A stretch of 27,836 bases of DNA from a virus. The notes under the pieces are model-generated. The model was not told the origin of the DNA. It ran no database searches and saw nothing but the letters and a program-made list of their open reading frames with translations. The position numbers and the translations under genes were made by a program. Shown here one piece after another: positions 19,943 through 27,836 of the stretch (the stretch's first letter is position 1; each line of letters starts with the position of its first letter). Location: IMG/VR virus record IMGVR_UViG_3300038825_000928, positions 1 to 27,836 of that record, one strand, 5' to 3'.

Positions 19943-20577
19943 GATTCAACCGCAAGTCTGCCTATGTAACTGTCAGCACAGATAGCCCAGCTATCAGCAC
20001 AGCGGACATGAAGACCTTTCTGCGTGTCGATGGCAGCGCAGACGATGCGGTGATTGGGGCTTATGTTTCGACCGCTACAGAGGCTTGCAAGCAATATCTA
20101 CGTCTCGCACTTCTTACCGAAACTTTCGTAATGAAGGCTGATGGCTTCCAGTATGCTGGCGCTGATGACCGAATGCTTGCGCTTGGCCCCGGCGTGCATA
20201 CTGGCAGTCGGCCATATATTCTTGGCGGCGGTGAAACCTTTGACGTTGCTTATCCGCCGCTCCAGTCAGTGACCAGCGTAGAGACGTTCGACCGTTCAAA
20301 CAACGTCAGCACGTTCTCAAGCGACAAGTACCAAGTGGACCTGCAAAGCGGACGCATCTATCTGAACGAAGGCGAAACTTGGCCCAGTGACTTGCGAGCG
20401 CAGGACGCGGTGAAGATCACCTATGTTGCAGGGTACGGCAGCGGCTCTATACCTGACCCGATCCTGCAAGCCATTCGTGGCTATGTAGAGCAGCTATACG
20501 ACGGATGCGAAGGCATGACCGCAGAGATTAAGCGCCTTCTTAGCTTCTATCGTCGGGGGGACGAACTCGCGTGGTAG
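19939..20577 (+). CDS. Head-tail connector, gp6-like
   Basis: The 212-residue protein is a head-to-tail adaptor sitting under the portal. The first part has ADMKTFLRVDGSADDAVIGA, then YVSTATEACKQYLRLALLTE, the family helical start. A beta region (FDVAYPPLQSVTSVETFDRS) and a helical C-terminus (PDPILQAIRGYVEQLYDGCE, then IKRLLSFYRRGDELAW) complete the gp6/phiE125 gp8 pattern. It overlaps its neighbours on both sides. Confidence 0.8.
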   Translation: MRFNRKSAYVTVSTDSPAISTADMKTFLRVDGSADDAVIGAYVSTATEACKQYLRLALLTETFVMKADGFQYAGADDRMLALGPGVHTGSRPYILGGGETFDVAYPPLQSVTSVETFDRSNNVSTFSSDKYQVDLQSGRIYLNEGETWPSDLRAQDAVKITYVAGYGSGSIPDPILQAIRGYVEQLYDGCEGMTAEIKRLLSFYRRGDELAW

Positions 20578-20921
20578 CCTGCTGCTCAAAATACAATGCC
20601 CGCCAGCTTCGCACTGAGGTTTCGTTCCAAAGGGAAACCGACACCGCAGACAGCATGGGCGGCGTCATACGCAACTGGGCGGCAATCTCAGGTGCGCCAA
20701 CCCGTGCGATGGTCAAGCCCCTCACAGGGCGCGAGGTGTGGGGTTCTGACCGACTAGAGGCCATCGGGAACTATAAAGTGGTCACACGGTATTTCTCAGG
20801 GCTGACCGAGAAGGACCGCATTGTCATTGATAGCCGAAACGGTCAAATCAGATTCGTTGCCAATGTCGATTACATGGACGAATGGCTAGAAATAACCGTT
20901 CAGCTTGGACCAGCGACATGA
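20571..20921 (+). CDS. Head closure / head-tail adaptor
   Basis: The start is GTG at 20571, overlapping the connector stop by 7 bp. The product is 116 residues. It has LRTEVSFQRETDTADSMGGV, WAAISGAPTRAMVKPLTGRE, YKVVTRYFSGLTEKDRIVID and a C-terminal WLEITVQL. These are the strands of the SPP1 gp16-like head-tail joining family (beta barrel that seals DNA after packaging). It ends on the overlapping ATGA of the next gene. Confidence 0.75.
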   Translation: MVACCSKYNARQLRTEVSFQRETDTADSMGGVIRNWAAISGAPTRAMVKPLTGREVWGSDRLEAIGNYKVVTRYFSGLTEKDRIVIDSRNGQIRFVANVDYMDEWLEITVQLGPAT

Positions 20922-21403
20922 CGGTCACTTTGAATGTCACAGGCTCTGATGCGGTTCAGAAGGCACTAGAGAGTGCCAGCAAGGAAATCAGAGAAGAGGT
21001 TTCTGACGCTATCTTTGACTTTGCCACAGACGTGCAGCAAGGCATCGTAGAGTCGATTAATAAGGGGCCGAAAACTGGTCAGGTCTACGACAGCATCTTT
21101 CGAACCATCAATGGTCGTGCGGTTCCTGTTGCGCCACGCAGCGGCTCTGGGCTGTCCGCTACGCATCAGGCATCTGCGCCGGGACAAGCACCCGCCTCAG
21201 ACACAGGACGGCTTGCAAGCAGCATCACGCTTGAGGAAGAAGGGCAGTTTACGGTGACGGTTTTTGCGAAGGCAAAATATGCTGCCTATTTGGAGTATGG
21301 AACCCGCTCAATCGCACCTCGCCCATTTATGGTTCCAGCCAAGCAGAAGGCAGAGCCTGCGTTTAAGGAAGCACTTGAGAACGCACTGAAGGACTTGCTG
21401 TAA
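20918..21403 (+). CDS. HK97 gp10-like tail component
   Basis: ATG 20918 overlaps the upstream stop (ATGA). A start at 20882 is also open but less likely. The 161-residue product has VTGSDAVQKALESASKEIRE, then an adaptor-like helix, PRSGSGLSATHQASAPGQAP, DTGRLASSITLEE, and AKYAAYLEYGTRSIAPRPFM. The last motif (Y-G-T-R..APRPF) is the hallmark of HK97-gp10 neck/tail proteins. It sits between head closure and tail terminator as expected. Confidence 0.85.
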   Translation: MTVTLNVTGSDAVQKALESASKEIREEVSDAIFDFATDVQQGIVESINKGPKTGQVYDSIFRTINGRAVPVAPRSGSGLSATHQASAPGQAPASDTGRLASSITLEEEGQFTVTVFAKAKYAAYLEYGTRSIAPRPFMVPAKQKAEPAFKEALENALKDLL

Positions 21404-21831
21404 TGGAAACTGAAGGCATTCTTGGGGCGGTCTACGCCAAACTGGCCGCTGACAGCGACGTTAGCAGCTTTGCAGTGTCAATTGGCGTCGAGCATCCGCA
21501 GGATACAGACCCGGCAAATCTATCTGTCTTCCCCTACATCACGTTCTCAGCATCTGCGTCTAATCCGTTTGATGACAAAGACGCCGTTGGCGAGACTATT
21601 GTTGTCCAAGTGACGCCTTGGGGACGAGGCACAGGAACTAAAAGTGCGACGAAACAAGTGGCGGAAGGCGCAGACTTCATCCATGCGGCTCTTCATCGAG
21701 CTACGCTGACGGCGACAGGTACGAACATCATAAACTGTCTTTACCAGAGTTCACCGGGTATTATTGAAGACCCAGATGGGTTTACAAAATATCGCCCGAT
21801 GCTGTTCTCAATCACCTATCAAGATGCATAA
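21403..21831 (+). CDS. Tail terminator / DUF3168-like protein
   Basis: The start is on the last base of the upstream stop (TAATG). The 142-residue product reads GILGAVYAKLAADSDVSSFA, VFPYITFSASASNPFDDKDA, TIVVQVTPWGRGTGTKSATK, and a C-terminal MLFSITYQD. The order of a short helix, PY(I/V)xF and V.V..W fits the DUF3168/tail-completion family that caps the tail tube before the head is joined. Confidence 0.75.
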   Translation: METEGILGAVYAKLAADSDVSSFAVSIGVEHPQDTDPANLSVFPYITFSASASNPFDDKDAVGETIVVQVTPWGRGTGTKSATKQVAEGADFIHAALHRATLTATGTNIINCLYQSSPGIIEDPDGFTKYRPMLFSITYQDA

Positions 21832-21835
21832 CTAG

Positions 21836-21850
21836 GCATCAAGTTGATGC
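21836..21850 (+). other. Short perfect hairpin between tail genes
   Basis: GCATCA and TGATGC pair across a 3-base loop in the 61-base gap before the major tail protein. There is no U-tract. It may be an RNA processing or ribosome-spacing element. Nothing else was seen in the gap apart from the ribosome site AAAGGAC. Confidence 0.3.
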
Positions 21851-21892
21851 TGTGATATATTCCACTAAACCCAGAACGAAAGGACGGGCAAG

Positions 21893-22294
21893 ATGGCTGC
21901 TGAAGCTGGCCGCGACATGCGGATTGAATATGCGTCGGACGGGGCAACCTATGCCGACATTATCGGTGCGCGCACTGACACGCTCACCTTCAATAACGAA
22001 GCGATTGACATCACTGACAAGGATGACGATGGCGTTCGCAAATATCTTGATGACGTCGGCGTCAAGAGCATGACGTTAAGCGTCACGGGTGTCGCCAAGG
22101 GCAGCACGTACTCGGCGCTCGCACAGGCAGCAGCCTCAAGCACTGCGCTTCATTCCTTTAGGGTTTCGTTCGGCACGTTTGCGACCTACACTGGCTCGTT
22201 CTTCATCACCTCTTTCGAAGCGACTGGCGAGCAAGCGGATACTATTACGTTCACGCTATCGCTTGAAAGCGGCGGTGCAATCACAGCAGCATAA
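21893..22294 (+). CDS. Major tail tube protein
   Basis: This 133-residue protein (TP901-1-like) reads AAEAGRDMRIEYASDGATYA, DIIGARTDTLTFNNEAIDIT, then DVGVKSMTLSVTGVAKGSTY and FATYTGSFFITSFEATGEQA, ending TFTLSLESGGAIT. These are the paired strands and loop of tail tube proteins, ending in the S.SG strand. AAAGGACGGGCAAG precedes ATG 21893. It polymerises on the tape measure to make the tail. Confidence 0.85.
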   Translation: MAAEAGRDMRIEYASDGATYADIIGARTDTLTFNNEAIDITDKDDDGVRKYLDDVGVKSMTLSVTGVAKGSTYSALAQAAASSTALHSFRVSFGTFATYTGSFFITSFEATGEQADTITFTLSLESGGAITAA

Positions 22295-22306
22295 GGAGCA
22301 AATGAG

Positions 22307-22726
22307 ATGGGCGACATCACACTAACATGGGAGGGCGAGGACTACATTCTTTCCGACAGGAAGGCTTTTGAAGTTCTCGACGAGGTAGAAGAGGCAATGA
22401 GGATTGATGAGATCGTCGCGGGTATGCAAGCCCCGATGAGCGTCAACTTCACCAAGTTGTCTCGCGCCTACCAAGTGATGCTTGACGCGGCTGGGTGCCG
22501 TGCTGGAGTTCGTGAGATTCGCCGTGCGCTTTTGGGAAACCTGACGGGCGGCGAAAACTTTACGGAAGAAGACAGTGAGGCTGAACGTGCGCGCAAATCA
22601 GTTGCCCGCTTGCAGATGACTGTCACGGCACTCGGTCAGCTACTGATGGTAGTTATGGACGGTGCAGAGATTGAAGAGGCAGCAGAAGGTAGTTCTGTGG
22701 GAAAGGAGAAAGCGCCCGCTTCGTAA
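22307..22726 (+). CDS. Tail assembly chaperone, G-like (zero-frame product)
   Basis: The 139-residue chaperone binds the tape measure during tail assembly. It begins with ITLTWEGEDYILSDRKAFEV, then helical VEEAMRIDEIVAGMQAPMSV, ALLGNLTGGENFTEEDSEAE. The tail (VMDGAEIEEAAEGSS) leads to the slippery site at 22699-22705. GGAGCAA precedes the ATG. It is the expected partner of the -1 frameshift product that follows. Confidence 0.8.
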   Translation: MGDITLTWEGEDYILSDRKAFEVLDEVEEAMRIDEIVAGMQAPMSVNFTKLSRAYQVMLDAAGCRAGVREIRRALLGNLTGGENFTEEDSEAERARKSVARLQMTVTALGQLLMVVMDGAEIEEAAEGSSVGKEKAPAS

Positions 22727-22911
22727 AGTGGGCGTTTACGGTCGCTGTTAAGACCATTGGTCTCCAACCGTCAGAGTTCTGGAATATGAGGCCAAGGCAT
22801 TTCTGGTATCTGTTCCATGTGGAAAGAGAAGCGCAGGGTCGGTCCAAGAGTATACCGGGACACCTAGGCAAGAGCGAACACGAGCGGTTGCTTAGTATAA
22901 TAGAGGAATAA
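22307..22911 (+). CDS. Tail assembly chaperone GT, by -1 ribosomal frameshift
   Basis: After a -1 slip at GGGAAAG (22699-22705) reading continues from 22705 to TAA at 22909-22911. This adds 68 residues to the first 133, about 201 in all. The added part includes FVKWAFTVAVKTIGLQPSEF, then WNMRPRHFWYLFHVEREAQG, then LLSIIEE. The GL.P.EFW..(R/T)P..FW..L pattern is typical of the second tail chaperone in alphaproteobacterial phages and GTAs. Without frameshifting, no start codon would place this conserved frame in a normal gene. It ends one base before the tape-measure ATG. Confidence 0.8.
22699..22734 (+). promoter_or_regulatory. Programmed -1 frameshift signal (GGGAAAG plus hairpin)
   Basis: The slippery heptamer G-GGA-AAG is in the right frame (codons GGA, AAG), the same site used by lambda for gpGT. 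Seven bases on, CGCCCGCTT (22713-22721) pairs with AAGTGGGCG (22726-22734), nine pairs with one G-U around CGTA. The zero-frame TAA (22724-22726) is in the loop and stem edge. Confidence 0.75.
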
Positions 22912-22912
22912 A

Positions 22913-24880
22913 ATGGCTCTTCCCCCGATTGAAATTAAGTTCACAGCGGACACTAAGGGGGGAGAGGTCGGCATTAATCGCATTAAACGTGCGATGAAGG
23001 AAGCCGATGCTGCTGCGGAAGAATACAGACTTGCATTAGCGCAAGTTTCTCGCGCGGAAAAAGCAGGCGCTCTTACTGCCACGCAAGCAGCAAAAGCCGT
23101 CAAGCAAGCTGAATCAGCTTATAAGAAATCAGCAACCGCTGCTGCGTCATATATCGGCGCGACTGCTAAAGTCACAAAAGCGCAAAACGCGTCCGCAGCC
23201 ACTTCTAAGCTAAACTCACACGGTCTACGAAACGTGGCCTTGCAGCTTAACCAAGTTGGGCAGCAGTCAGCAGTCACGGGCGACTTCCTCGGCGCTCTAG
23301 CTATCCAGTTGCCGGATTTGTTTGCCGGGTTTGGCGGTCTTAAACTTGCCATCGGTGGCGCTGCTGTGGCTCTGGCTGTTGCGCTTGGTCCAGCCTTATT
23401 TCAGGCAATGGGCGCAGTACGCTCGTTTGAAGAGCAGATGGAGTCTCTGAGCGATACAATTTCAAATCTTGACGGTCAAGCAGACGACTTAAAAGAGACA
23501 GCAGAAGACTTGGCGGAGGCTTTTAAGGCCGCTACTCAGGAAAAGCTAACGAACGCGTTGGTGAAGGCCGAACTTAGTGCTGTGGAAGCCACTAAAGCAC
23601 TCAAAGAAAACGTGGCGAATGTTGACGTTTTAATTGATCGGTATGCGGCTCTTAGGGGAGAGGGACAGGAAAAATTTATATCCAAAGAAGCATTTGAAAC
23701 GACGGAAGCAAACCGTCTTGAAGGCGCTATTAAGCGTGTTGGGAAGGAATTAGGATTAGCTGTACCTGAAGCAGAAGAATTTATCCGTATTCTTAGGGAC
23801 CTCGACAAAGCCAAAGGCTTTGAAGAGCAAAGGGTACTAATCTCAAGATTTACTTCAATTCTAAAGGAGTCAGCCAATTTTAGTAAAGATTTAAGACAAA
23901 GTGTTATAAACACAATTATAGAAACCATTGATCTTACAAACCAAGTTATAGATGCGGAAGGGGCTGTACGAAATCTTAAAGACGTTATTGATCAATTAGC
24001 GCCTGCAATGTCAGCAGCTTCAAGAGAAGCAGCGATTTTCGGAGAGGCAATCTTCAGCGGCAGATCAAATGCTCCCAGCCAAGCACCTGCGCCTCGCGGT
24101 CGTCCATCTCGTGATAGGCCTCGTGGCGGGGGGCGTGGGCAGAGCGAAGAGCAAATTGCGGCTGAGAGGCTAGATAGAAGCATCAAGCAGTTGGAGGAAC
24201 GTCTTAATCGGGAGACGTCCACCGAGATGGAGTTGCTGGCAGAGCGTTTCCAGAAGCGAATGGACCTAATCAGTGAGGCTCAGGAGAAAGAGCGGATTGG
24301 TGACGCGGAAGCCAATGAACTAAAACTGCTGGCCGAGCAGGCATTCTTTAACAGTAAAAACGAGATTTTCCGCAAGTACGTCCAAGAGGCTATCCAAATT
24401 GCGCAAGAGGAAGCCGACAGGCTTGCGTCCATTGACGAACAAAAGAAGCAAGCGCGTAAATCGTTCTTGAATTCCATGCTTGCGCTCACATCTGGCTCAA
24501 GCAAGAAGCTGTTTAAAATTGTGAAGGCTGCGTCTATCGCCAACGCAGTCGTCGAAGGCTACGAAAGCGCCGTGTCCGCCTATAATAAGGGCATGAAGGT
24601 TGGTGGCCCGCCGGTCGCCGCATTGTTCGCAGCAACCTCTCTGGCGCGCACTGGGGCGCTGATTAAGTCTATCTCCTCCACTAGCTTTGGTGGAGGTGGT
24701 GGCGGTGCTGTAGGCGGCGGAGGAGCCGCAGGGGGAGCAGCAGAGGCGGCTCCAACCGTGTCTCGGAATGTCGCCATACAACTTTCTGGTGGGGACGTGT
24801 TCAGCCGTGACCAAGTGGTCGGGCTTATCAATCAGATTAACGAAGCCGTCGAAGATGGCGCAGTGGTGAGGCTCGCATGA
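22913..24880 (+). CDS. Tail tape-measure protein
   Basis: The 655-residue tape measure sets tail length. The N-terminus is helical (IKRAMKEADAAAEEYRLALA, then KAVKQAESAYKKSATAAASY). A hydrophobic stretch at about 125-168 (LGALAIQLPDLFAGFGG, then LAIGGAAVALAVALGPALF) fits membrane insertion during DNA entry. The middle (residues about 200-380) is A+T-rich and helical; one 60-base run (23881-23940) has only 14 G or C. The C-terminus has RLNRETSTEMELLAERFQKR coils, then a Gly-rich segment (FGGGGGGAVGGGGAAGG). The length predicts a tail of about 100 nm if 0.15 nm per residue holds. The short size compared with many siphophages is notable. Confidence 0.9.
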   Translation: MALPPIEIKFTADTKGGEVGINRIKRAMKEADAAAEEYRLALAQVSRAEKAGALTATQAAKAVKQAESAYKKSATAAASYIGATAKVTKAQNASAATSKLNSHGLRNVALQLNQVGQQSAVTGDFLGALAIQLPDLFAGFGGLKLAIGGAAVALAVALGPALFQAMGAVRSFEEQMESLSDTISNLDGQADDLKETAEDLAEAFKAATQEKLTNALVKAELSAVEATKALKENVANVDVLIDRYAALRGEGQEKFISKEAFETTEANRLEGAIKRVGKELGLAVPEAEEFIRILRDLDKAKGFEEQRVLISRFTSILKESANFSKDLRQSVINTIIETIDLTNQVIDAEGAVRNLKDVIDQLAPAMSAASREAAIFGEAIFSGRSNAPSQAPAPRGRPSRDRPRGGGRGQSEEQIAAERLDRSIKQLEERLNRETSTEMELLAERFQKRMDLISEAQEKERIGDAEANELKLLAEQAFFNSKNEIFRKYVQEAIQIAQEEADRLASIDEQKKQARKSFLNSMLALTSGSSKKLFKIVKAASIANAVVEGYESAVSAYNKGMKVGGPPVAALFAATSLARTGALIKSISSTSFGGGGGGAVGGGGAAGGAAEAAPTVSRNVAIQLSGGDVFSRDQVVGLINQINEAVEDGAVVRLA

Positions 24881-25680
24881 CCGTCATTCTTGAAAGCGGC
24901 TACTCTTTGCCGTCTGGCGATTACCCCCTTACCCATGCTCGTATCGGCCACACACTTAACTGGCTTGATGGTGGGACCGCAGTTGGGTCGAGTACTGCGA
25001 CCGGGTTCTTTGCTGATGCGCCTCTGAATACCTTGACCTATGAGCGATGGAAGCCGTCCAGCGTGGCGGCAACGTGGGAGTATAACCACGGCAGTGCGGC
25101 CGAGTGTGACTATGCTGCAATCGCCGCTCATACGATGGGAACAAACGGCAATAGCGTTCAAGCTCAGTATTACGACGGCGCTGCGTGGCAGGACCTATCA
25201 CCAGTGACCCCTGTTCCATCTGACGAGCCGATCATGTTTATCTTTGAGCCGGAGACACGCCAACGCTGGCGCATCAGCATCAATGGCGGCACCGCCCCCG
25301 AAATAGGCGTCATCAAGTTCGGCAGAGCGATGCAGATGGAGCGTCCTCTATATGGCGGTCATGCTCCTGTACCTATGGCGCGTGAGACAATCCTGCGCAG
25401 CAACTACAGCGAGACTGGCGAGTTCTTGGGTCGAACCAAGCAGCGGACATATCTACAGACTCAGTATGCTTGGGAGCATCTAACATCGACATGGGTGCGA
25501 GCGAACTGGCCCAACTTCCAGCTTGCGACAGAGGCTCAACCTTTTTTCATAGCGTGGCGTCCGACGACGTTTGGCGATGTAGCGTATGCACAACTCGATC
25601 AGGTGCCTGTCCCGTCAAACATGGGCATCAAAAACTATATGAGCGTCTCCATGAATATCAGAGCGCGCGCGTATGACTGA
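24877..25680 (+). CDS. Distal tail-like structural protein
   Basis: The start overlaps the tape-measure stop (ATGA). The 267-residue product is beta-rich: LNWLDGGTAVGSSTATGFFA, SSVAATWEYNHGSAAECDYA, IMFIFEPETRQRWRISINGG, then PLYGGHAPVPMARETILRSN and IKNYMSVSMNIRARAYD. Position directly after the tape measure and before the hub, and the ERP/NGG-type strands, fit a distal tail or tail-tip adaptor as in alphaproteobacterial siphophages and GTAs. No enzymatic motif is visible. Its stop overlaps the hub start by 8 bp. Confidence 0.7.
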   Translation: MTVILESGYSLPSGDYPLTHARIGHTLNWLDGGTAVGSSTATGFFADAPLNTLTYERWKPSSVAATWEYNHGSAAECDYAAIAAHTMGTNGNSVQAQYYDGAAWQDLSPVTPVPSDEPIMFIFEPETRQRWRISINGGTAPEIGVIKFGRAMQMERPLYGGHAPVPMARETILRSNYSETGEFLGRTKQRTYLQTQYAWEHLTSTWVRANWPNFQLATEAQPFFIAWRPTTFGDVAYAQLDQVPVPSNMGIKNYMSVSMNIRARAYD

Positions 25681-27583
25681 TTATCCAGCGGGCCGCGAGC
25701 CGATCCAGATTGTCGAGATTTTACAGCCGCTCTGTGAAAACCAGTTCGGCGTGTCTCCCTGCACGGCTACAGGCACCGCTGACACGAAGTGCTATAACAC
25801 TCGCGCCACTTGCCAAGACACCGCTAACTTCGCGCTAGGAACGCCGCTAAGCCTTTATTTCACAAAGGCGCAGTTTCTGCCGATCTTGCGGGAAGGCGCT
25901 CGCCAGTCTGACAACCCAGATGATTGGGTGGTTGATACTGGGTTTTGGAACGACGCAGGCGAGTGGTACGACACAGCGGTGTGGTTTGATACTGGCGAAG
26001 AGCAACTGAACCCGTTTGACCCGGTGAACAGCACCATGCCGGATTACATCTTCCCGGCACTTGTCAATGTATCGACCAGCCCGACTAAGATTAACTTGGC
26101 CGGGGCATCACGGGACAGCAAGGGGCTAGGCAATCGCGCGCTCTGCACCATTCGCTTCAAAGACTTCCAGCACACAGACCGGGTAGTCGACCCGTACATT
26201 AGCGGCAGAAGCTGGGAACCTCTATCGAAGGATCGTGGCTCGTTCTGGTCGCGCTGGCTGGTGCGGAACAAGTATCGCACGAACATGCAGGTCAAGGTGT
26301 ATGAGGGATACGCCGGACAAGACCTGTCAGAGATGTCAGTGCGTCTGTATTTCGTCCACAGCATCAGCAACCAGAACAGCGCAGGCGACATCACCCTACA
26401 GTGCAAAGATGTTCTGGCGCGCATAGAGGAGAGGCAGGCGCAGGCTCCGGTGGCTTCGCCGGGCGTTCTGTTTGCAGACATCACGGACGCCGACACTAGC
26501 TTTGAGGTGGCGAATGCTGTCTTAGCTGACTATGACGCCAGCGGCACTCTTCGGATTGGCGATGAGGTGATGACCTATACCAGCCGTGCAACGACCAGCA
26601 ACGGCGTGACCTTCTCCGGCGTGGTTCGCGGGACTGATAACACTGAAGCCAACTCTCACGGCTTCGATGCGTCCGTTCAGCAGTGCATTCGCTATACCGA
26701 GGCAGATGTAAACACGGTGCTGGTTGACCTGCTACAGACGCGGGGCGGCATTCCCTCAGAGTTCATGGCAGACTTCGTGGCAGGACAGCCAAGCGCCAAT
26801 GAGGTCAGAGACTATCTGGGCTTCACCAGAGCTACGCGGCTGCTCACCGAGCCGTTCAGCATTGCGAAGCTGGTCTCGGAAATGTCGGAGCAGTTCTCGT
26901 TCTACATCTGGTGGGAGGAGACTGAGCAGCGCGTTAAGCTGAAGACCATTCGCGGCTTTGATGAAGAGCCTGACACGCTCACTGATACCACCAGCATCAT
27001 CAGCGGCACCTTTGCTCTGAAGGACAAGCCACGCGAACGAGCGTCGCAAGTCTGGTTTTACTACACCTTGGAGAACCCAACCGAGGACGAGGAGAGCGTT
27101 AAAAATTACGAGAATCTGTATGTCATTGCTGATCTGGAAAGCGAGACGGATGAACTATACGGCAGTTCGTCGATTCGCACGATCAAGGGTGCTTGGACGA
27201 CGCAGAGCATCATCGCCCAAGCGACAGCAACTAAGCTGTCAAACAAGTATGTCGATACGCCAACCGAAGCCACGTTCCGAGTAGACATTAAGGATGGTGA
27301 CTACCAGATCGGCGACACGTTTTACGTTGACCACTACCTTGACGTTGACGAGTTCGGCACCCGACGCTTGCGCCCGTGGACCGTTCTGGCTCGCGAGGAG
27401 AAGGTGCCGAACGAGATCGTGCAATACATGTGCGAGGATACTGGCCTCTATGGGCGCATCTTCTTCATCATGGCGAATGGCAGCGGAGATTATGACCCCA
27501 ATGACGTGCCGTTTAAATCAGCGTATATAGGCAATGACAGTGGCTTGCTGAGCGACGGCAGCACAAGCGCAAAGATCGGATAA
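25673..27583 (+). CDS. Tail hub protein with N-terminal Cys cluster
   Basis: The 636-residue protein begins with PIQIVEILQPLCENQFGVSP and has four cysteines in the first 50 residues (C21, C30, C40, C47; CxxxxxxxxC, then KCYNTRATCQDT). Most of the chain is beta-rich: SGTLRIGDEVMTYTSRATTS, VTFSGVVRGTDNTEANSHG, then SFYIWWEETEQRVKLKTIRG and TFRVDIKDGDYQIGDTFYVD. Hub proteins such as lambda gpL and the RcGTA hub bind an iron-sulfur cluster through four Cys, and this set may do the same. It would sit at the tail tip above the fibre. The spacing and cluster type are inferred. Confidence 0.75.
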   Translation: MTDYPAGREPIQIVEILQPLCENQFGVSPCTATGTADTKCYNTRATCQDTANFALGTPLSLYFTKAQFLPILREGARQSDNPDDWVVDTGFWNDAGEWYDTAVWFDTGEEQLNPFDPVNSTMPDYIFPALVNVSTSPTKINLAGASRDSKGLGNRALCTIRFKDFQHTDRVVDPYISGRSWEPLSKDRGSFWSRWLVRNKYRTNMQVKVYEGYAGQDLSEMSVRLYFVHSISNQNSAGDITLQCKDVLARIEERQAQAPVASPGVLFADITDADTSFEVANAVLADYDASGTLRIGDEVMTYTSRATTSNGVTFSGVVRGTDNTEANSHGFDASVQQCIRYTEADVNTVLVDLLQTRGGIPSEFMADFVAGQPSANEVRDYLGFTRATRLLTEPFSIAKLVSEMSEQFSFYIWWEETEQRVKLKTIRGFDEEPDTLTDTTSIISGTFALKDKPRERASQVWFYYTLENPTEDEESVKNYENLYVIADLESETDELYGSSSIRTIKGAWTTQSIIAQATATKLSNKYVDTPTEATFRVDIKDGDYQIGDTFYVDHYLDVDEFGTRRLRPWTVLAREEKVPNEIVQYMCEDTGLYGRIFFIMANGSGDYDPNDVPFKSAYIGNDSGLLSDGSTSAKIG

Positions 27584-27586
27584 GAC

Positions 27587-27836
27587 ATGGCGACTTTTTC
27601 AACTATCGCAGATGGGTCAATAGACCAAGACAGCCCTATCACGCAGTCTCTTATGACTGCTTTGCGAGACAACACGCTGGCCATACAGCAGGGCGACGAC
27701 ACTGCGCCGAACATTGTCAGCAGAGCGCTCGGACTATCCATCGTGACTGGCTCCGCAACTCATACCAGCGCAACGACCAGCACCATATGCACCATGAACA
27801 CAGGCGTGGATGCGAACTTAGCAGACAGCAACTACG
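27587..27836 (+). CDS. Tail or fibre protein, cut by the window end
   Basis: ATG 27587 follows the hub stop by three bases (TAAGACATG). At least 83 residues are visible: MATFSTIADGSIDQDSPITQ, SLMTALRDNTLAIQQGDDTA, then SRALGLSIVTGSATHTSATT. The start, with DQDSPITQSLMTALRDN, is common in small tail-tip and fibre proteins of alphaproteobacterial siphophages (it also occurs at the start of repeated fibre domains). The rest lies outside the window, so the true length and role are unknown. Confidence 0.6.
   Translation, partial: MATFSTIADGSIDQDSPITQSLMTALRDNTLAIQQGDDTAPNIVSRALGLSIVTGSATHTSATTSTICTMNTGVDANLADSNY

Noticed and set aside
22653-22871. Leftward 72-residue open frame
   Set aside because: Complement of the frameshifted T domain, whose plus-strand frame matches a known chaperone pattern.
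1-27836. Integrase, CI-size repressor, attachment site or tRNA gene
   Set aside because: None seen on either strand by eye, so the temperate or lytic status is not decided from this window.

Overview
The window is a 27.8-kb piece of a tailed double-stranded DNA phage or prophage. Its layout is that of a siphovirus: HK97-type head genes, a tape-measure gene, and a lambda-like tail-chaperone frameshift. No host genes, tRNA genes, integrase or CI-size repressor were seen. A Hydrolase_2 (SleB-type) lysin, a ParB-like/methyltransferase block and a cysteine-rich tail hub suggest an alphaproteobacterial host. That is an impression from family distributions, not a proof.

Left arm, leftward genes (1-6086). 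Two related promoters (about 1626-1683 and 2892-2949) share a -35, a 17-bp spacer, a -10 and an upstream AT-rich box. Together they drive a set of small genes that includes the SleB-type endolysin, a lipoprotein and a tiny membrane protein, so this looks like a lysis/accessory block. GGGGC-UUCG-GCCCC hairpins followed by a CAACAGGAG ribosome site recur between these genes. From 6086 down to 3420 runs a tightly overlapping recombination operon: small ORF, Gp157-like, ERF annealase, SSB, a small ORF, an HTH_39-like protein, a DUF1367-like protein and an HNH/DUF968-like protein. A RusA resolvase gene lies head-on to it.

Control and replication (6087-8951). A short divergent control region carries a 9-bp inverted repeat (CTGTTGCAA/TTGCAACAG). 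To its right lie a small HTH regulator and an O-like replication initiator. Three 22-bp iterons and an AT-rich stretch lie inside the initiator gene, as in lambda O. The iterons share the CTGTTGC core with the divergent operator, and the middle copy is in a different reading frame. A probable helicase loader follows, then an HNH-AP2 homing endonuclease, an HD nucleotidase and two small ORFs.

DNA-modification block (8958-11173). A stand-alone ParB-like protein overlaps a C5-cytosine methyltransferase gene, which overlaps a gene for a CmoA-like SAM enzyme. The methyltransferase has Arg where motif X normally has Asn, next to a relative of the carboxy-SAM synthase. This raises the hypothesis of a cytosine modification larger than methyl, such as 5-carboxymethylcytosine. 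It is the most interesting lead here, but one CmoA residue argues against it.

Right arm, rightward structural genes (11178-27836). The order is TerS, TerL, portal with an unusual C-terminal extension, Mu F-like protein fused to a zinc-metallopeptidase domain, a 64-residue ORF, prohead protease, major capsid, a possible decoration protein, neck and connector genes, major tail protein, tail chaperones with a GGGAAAG -1 frameshift, tape measure, distal-tail-like protein, hub, and the start of another tail or fibre gene cut by the window end. Overlapping stop/start codons through most of the arm indicate translational coupling.
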